From positions 1,121,501 through 1,185,500 of the forward strand of contig NC_012881.1 of assembly GCF_000023445.1 (NCBI RefSeq): DNA of 64,000 bases, read 5' to 3'. Shown here piece by piece: positions 61,955 through 64,000 of this stretch. The notes below the pieces were generated by a model. The model did not search any database. It was not told the origin of the DNA and saw nothing but the letters and a program-made list of their open reading frames with translations. The position numbers and the translations under genes were made by a program. How positions within the stretch are numbered: the stretch's first letter is position 1; the number at the start of each line of letters is the position of its first letter. Origin of the DNA: Maridesulfovibrio salexigens DSM 2638 (GTDB taxonomy: Bacteria > Desulfobacterota > Desulfovibrionia > Desulfovibrionales > Desulfovibrionaceae).

Positions 61955-62248
61955 ATGAGTGTTCTTGTTGAATTAACAATTTTTCCCACAGACAAAGGTG
62001 AAAGTGTTAGCCCTTATGTTGCAAGGGTTGTGAAGATTATTCGCGAATGCGGTCTGCCATGCCAGCTCGGTCCTATGGGAACCTGCATTGAAGGTGAATG
62101 GGAAGAGGTTATGAGTGTGGTTACAAAATGTTATAAGGCTCTTGAAACAGATTGCGAGCGAATTTATATGCTGATGAAAGCTGATTGCCGTAAAGGTGCT
62201 GTCGATCGGCTGCACGGTAAAGTAAAATCCGTGGAATCAAAACTATAA
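61955..62248 (+). CDS. MTH1187 family thiamine-binding-type protein
   Basis: A 97-residue small ferredoxin-fold protein of the MTH1187/YkoF-like (DUF77) family, structurally linked to thiamine or nucleoside binding. ATG 61955 (MSVLVELTIFPTDKGESVSP) is chosen by GGAG about 10 nt upstream. SPYVARVVKIIRECGLPCQLG and GTCIEGEWEEVMSVVTKCYKA (shown here in parts: GTCIEGEWEEV, VVTKCYKAL) fit the family. It is 22 nt upstream of a lipoprotein gene. Confidence 0.9.
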   Translation: MSVLVELTIFPTDKGESVSPYVARVVKIIRECGLPCQLGPMGTCIEGEWEEVMSVVTKCYKALETDCERIYMLMKADCRKGAVDRLHGKVKSVESKL

Positions 62249-62270
62249 CGGGGTCGGTTAGGAGAATTCG

Positions 62271-62762
62271 ATGAAATTGCTGAAGCCTGCTAACTGTGCT
62301 GTTCTATTAATTCTATTGTTTGCCATATCCGGATGTGTCCATCTCGGAGTTTCGCATTTGGAGCGGCAGTCGTGGAAGCTTGAAACCCCACGGACCATAC
62401 AGATGGAGTTCATGACTTTTGATTATGAAATTGTGCCGCGTAAAGACAGCTTCGGTCTTCGTGGTAAAGCTTACGTTAAGAAAAATAACGTGCCTATGTG
62501 GGCCGGATGGATTGGTGAGCTTTGGATTCAGGGCTACTTAAGCGACATGGATGGTGAAGTTCTGGCTCAAGGATTACAGGTCTTCTCACCTGAAGCTCTG
62601 GAAGAGGGTAAGGGGATCCCTTTTGATTTTGAACTCAAGCCGGAGATGCTTGATTCAGGTCCACTTTACATTTCATTCGGCTATCGCATGGCCCTTTCCA
62701 AAAGCCGTGAAGACAACAACGGTCCTCCGTTTATGGCCATTGAGCGTGCTGTAAGTCAGTAA
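62271..62762 (+). CDS. Hypothetical lipoprotein
   Basis: A 163-residue lipoprotein (AVLLILLFAISGC, acylated Cys22). The mature part is a beta-rich domain (FMTFDYEIVPRKDSFGLRGK, WIGELWIQGYLSDMDGEVL) without known homology to me. GGAG precedes the ATG. It converges with the UPF0280 gene with one base between stop codons. Confidence 0.75.
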   Translation: MKLLKPANCAVLLILLFAISGCVHLGVSHLERQSWKLETPRTIQMEFMTFDYEIVPRKDSFGLRGKAYVKKNNVPMWAGWIGELWIQGYLSDMDGEVLAQGLQVFSPEALEEGKGIPFDFELKPEMLDSGPLYISFGYRMALSKSREDNNGPPFMAIERAVSQ

Positions 62763-62763
62763 T

Positions 62764-63510
62764 TTAAAGTGCGATCAATTCCAGATCGCCCCAGGCTCCG
62801 ATTTTTGAATCGTATTGTACGAAAACACCTTCAAGCCCGTGTTCCGAGAGAGCGCGGGCTTTTTCTATGACCAGCGGCACATCGGCAGGGGATCTGAGCA
62901 GGTTGGCGAGAGCAGTTGCTGCGGCATCGGCAAACCGTGCATCCTTTGCGCGAACAGTAACCAAATCGCCGCTGCCAAGACTTAGTGAATGGCCTATTGT
63001 TCCGGAAGATGAACAGATGGAAAGCGGAAAGTCCTCGGCTTCGATTGCGAGGCCGATTTTTGCCCCAGAGTCCGGTTCTGAGAGCAGGGCAACTTTACGC
63101 GATGAAGTGGAATGCATGTAAATATCGCCGCCGTTCTCTACAATAACATTAGAAGAAAAGGGTCGCAGTTTATCGGCAACATATTGGGCTACCGCCCCGG
63201 CAACAGCTGCCATAGGACCAACTCCGCAGGCAAGAGCACCATCAGCCATAGCTTTGATCACAGGATGGACTTCCTCAGGAACAGCAACAGGTACAAGGCT
63301 GGTTGCGAAATCAGGATTGAGCACGAAATGGGCCTGCATAATGCCACGAATTTCATGGACAGCATCTAGTGCTTCTTCTTTTAAGACCTTCTCAGCAACA
63401 ATAAATAAATCGGTTTGCTCGACAACAACCTGAAAAGAGGTCTCGCTGCCGGATAGGGCTACGTTGTTGCGATAGCTGCGGGTATGGTCAGTGTGTATTT
63501 TTTTACTCAA
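62764..63510 (-). CDS. UPF0280 family protein (ApbE-like)
   Basis: A 248-residue protein of UPF0280, related to the ApbE flavin transferase fold. Typical segments: FVLNPDFATSLVPVAVPEEV, ACGVGPMAAVAGAVAQYVAD, IVENGGDIYMHS and SICSSSGTIGHSLSLGSGD. The family's role is not established. No clear ribosome-binding site is seen before the ATG at 63510. Confidence 0.92.
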   Translation of the reverse strand: MSKKIHTDHTRSYRNNVALSGSETSFQVVVEQTDLFIVAEKVLKEEALDAVHEIRGIMQAHFVLNPDFATSLVPVAVPEEVHPVIKAMADGALACGVGPMAAVAGAVAQYVADKLRPFSSNVIVENGGDIYMHSTSSRKVALLSEPDSGAKIGLAIEAEDFPLSICSSSGTIGHSLSLGSGDLVTVRAKDARFADAAATALANLLRSPADVPLVIEKARALSEHGLEGVFVQYDSKIGAWGDLELIAL

Positions 63511-63550
63511 GGTATGAATCCAATTTCGAGAGGATAATTATTCGCGCTAA

Positions 63551-63642
63551 CGGCGAAGACTTGTTAAAAGGTTCTGAAGGTGATGGGGGTTGGGTAAGGG
63601 GAAATTCTTGCAAGAGTTTCCCCTTACCCAACCGCCGGAGGC
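63551..63642 (+). repeat. Modular hairpin repeat, copy 4
   Basis: CGGCGAAGACTTGTTAAAAG, GTTCTG, a hairpin with 17-bp arms (GGTTGGGTAAGGGGAAA and complement) and a self-complementary CTTGCAAG centre, then GCCGGAGGC. It has the same frame as copy 2 but a different hairpin. It fills the UPF0280-LUD gap. Confidence 0.7.
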
Positions 63643-63649
63643 AATAAAA

Positions 63650-64000
63650 TTAGAAGCCTAAATCTTCGTTGATGAATACTACGTGGATGCGTCCCTGGGG
63701 TGAGGACTTTTCAGTAATTCCCCAGACATTACAGATGCGGTCTTTGGAGTTACAGTCCTGACATTTACCAGTAACAGCGCAGGGAGTCTTGCGCTTAAGA
63801 CGCATGGCATTTACCGGGGCAGCGTATTCTTTGATACGACTTACAGCTGCATCAAGGTCAGGGCAGAGTTTGTTGCGGCCCACGAGAACTACAACATTGC
63901 GGGGTCCGAAAGCCATTGCTGCAACGCGGTTGCCTGTGCCGTCAAGATTGACCAGTTCGCCTTCTTCGGTGAATGCGTTGGCACTTGTGATGAATAAGTC
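63650..64000 (-). CDS. LUD-domain (LutC/YkgG-type, DUF162) protein, N-terminus beyond window
   Basis: The C-terminal 116 codons of a LUD-domain protein of the lactate-utilisation type. The reading frame is open to the window edge. Family features: GPRNVVVLVGRNKL, the Cys-rich CAVTGKCQDCNSKDRIC, and the end RIHVVFINEDLGF. Related proteins take part in lactate or organic-acid oxidation or act as iron-sulfur proteins of unknown role. Sulfate reducers on lactate would use such genes, but the specific job is not visible. Confidence 0.88.
   Translation of the reverse strand, partial: DLFITSANAFTEEGELVNLDGTGNRVAAMAFGPRNVVVLVGRNKLCPDLDAAVSRIKEYAAPVNAMRLKRKTPCAVTGKCQDCNSKDRICNVWGITEKSSPQGRIHVVFINEDLGF

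Noticed and set aside
1-64000. CRISPR arrays, insertion sequences, replication origin
   Set aside because: No regularly spaced repeats, transposase genes or DnaA-box clusters noticed on either strand.

Overview
This window looks like chromosomal DNA of a motile, marine-type sulfate-reducing deltaproteobacterium (Desulfovibrionaceae, Maridesulfovibrio/Desulfovibrio type). The best markers are a complete qrcABCD quinone-reductase operon (42731-47418), which is typical of sulfate reducers, and the order nusA-ylxR-infB / flgFGAHI / flgJNKL / csrA / fliW / flgM, which I recall from Desulfovibrio vulgaris. The genus is inferred from gene content and order only; no search was run. I see no CRISPR array, IS element or prophage.

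Layout. 1-4268 (minus): rimP-nusA-ylxR-infB translation/transcription operon, with infB running off the left edge. It is preceded by a promoter, a structured ~155 nt leader and an intrinsic terminator. 4701-4973: small GPAG-repeat protein. 5117-9635: flgFGAHI behind a sigma54-like site. 9843-12260: chemoreceptor. 12505-18317: flgJ, flgN, flgK, flgL, csrA, fliW. 18480-19254 (minus): flgM and a conserved partner behind a sigma28-like promoter. 19489-23380: NAD kinase, a DUF89-like protein, MltA. 23654-26156: gatB and mtnA, bracketed by copies of a hairpin repeat. 26377-27995: two orphan genes. 28153-30803: der, a NarL-type response regulator and two tRNA-Ser genes. 31121-32777: META lipoprotein and a membrane protein.

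32980-38231 (minus) is an unusual three-gene operon: a LicC-like nucleotidyltransferase fused to a CobD/HisC-like PLP enzyme, a methyltransferase, and a sulfatase-fold protein fused to two GT2-like domains. It probably builds and attaches a phospho-amino-alcohol or similar group to a surface glycan. 38451-42538: NfeD/SPFH pair, a sigma28-driven motility-type small protein, mazG, cvpA, rfbC. 42731-47418: qrcABCD with a Rex-like operator. 47831-52474: secreted protein, cNMP-binding protein, an ABC exporter split by a +1 frame change, then an anti-sigma kinase/STAS pair. 52632-55414: membrane protein, a rhodanese with an in-frame TGA read as selenocysteine, and an orphan membrane protein. 55542-58046: MscS-family channel. 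58321-59905: aroL-aroC. 59944-64000: methyltransferase, radical SAM/SPASM enzyme, MTH1187 protein, lipoprotein, UPF0280 protein and a partial LUD-domain protein.

The strongest new points are the probable selenocysteine rhodanese at 54081-54497 (a plain ORF caller truncates it at Sec97), the sulfatase/GT2-cytidylyltransferase locus, a modular repeat family with a constant GCCGCCGGAGGC end and a variable hairpin (four copies), and the attenuator-like leader of rimP-nusA-infB.
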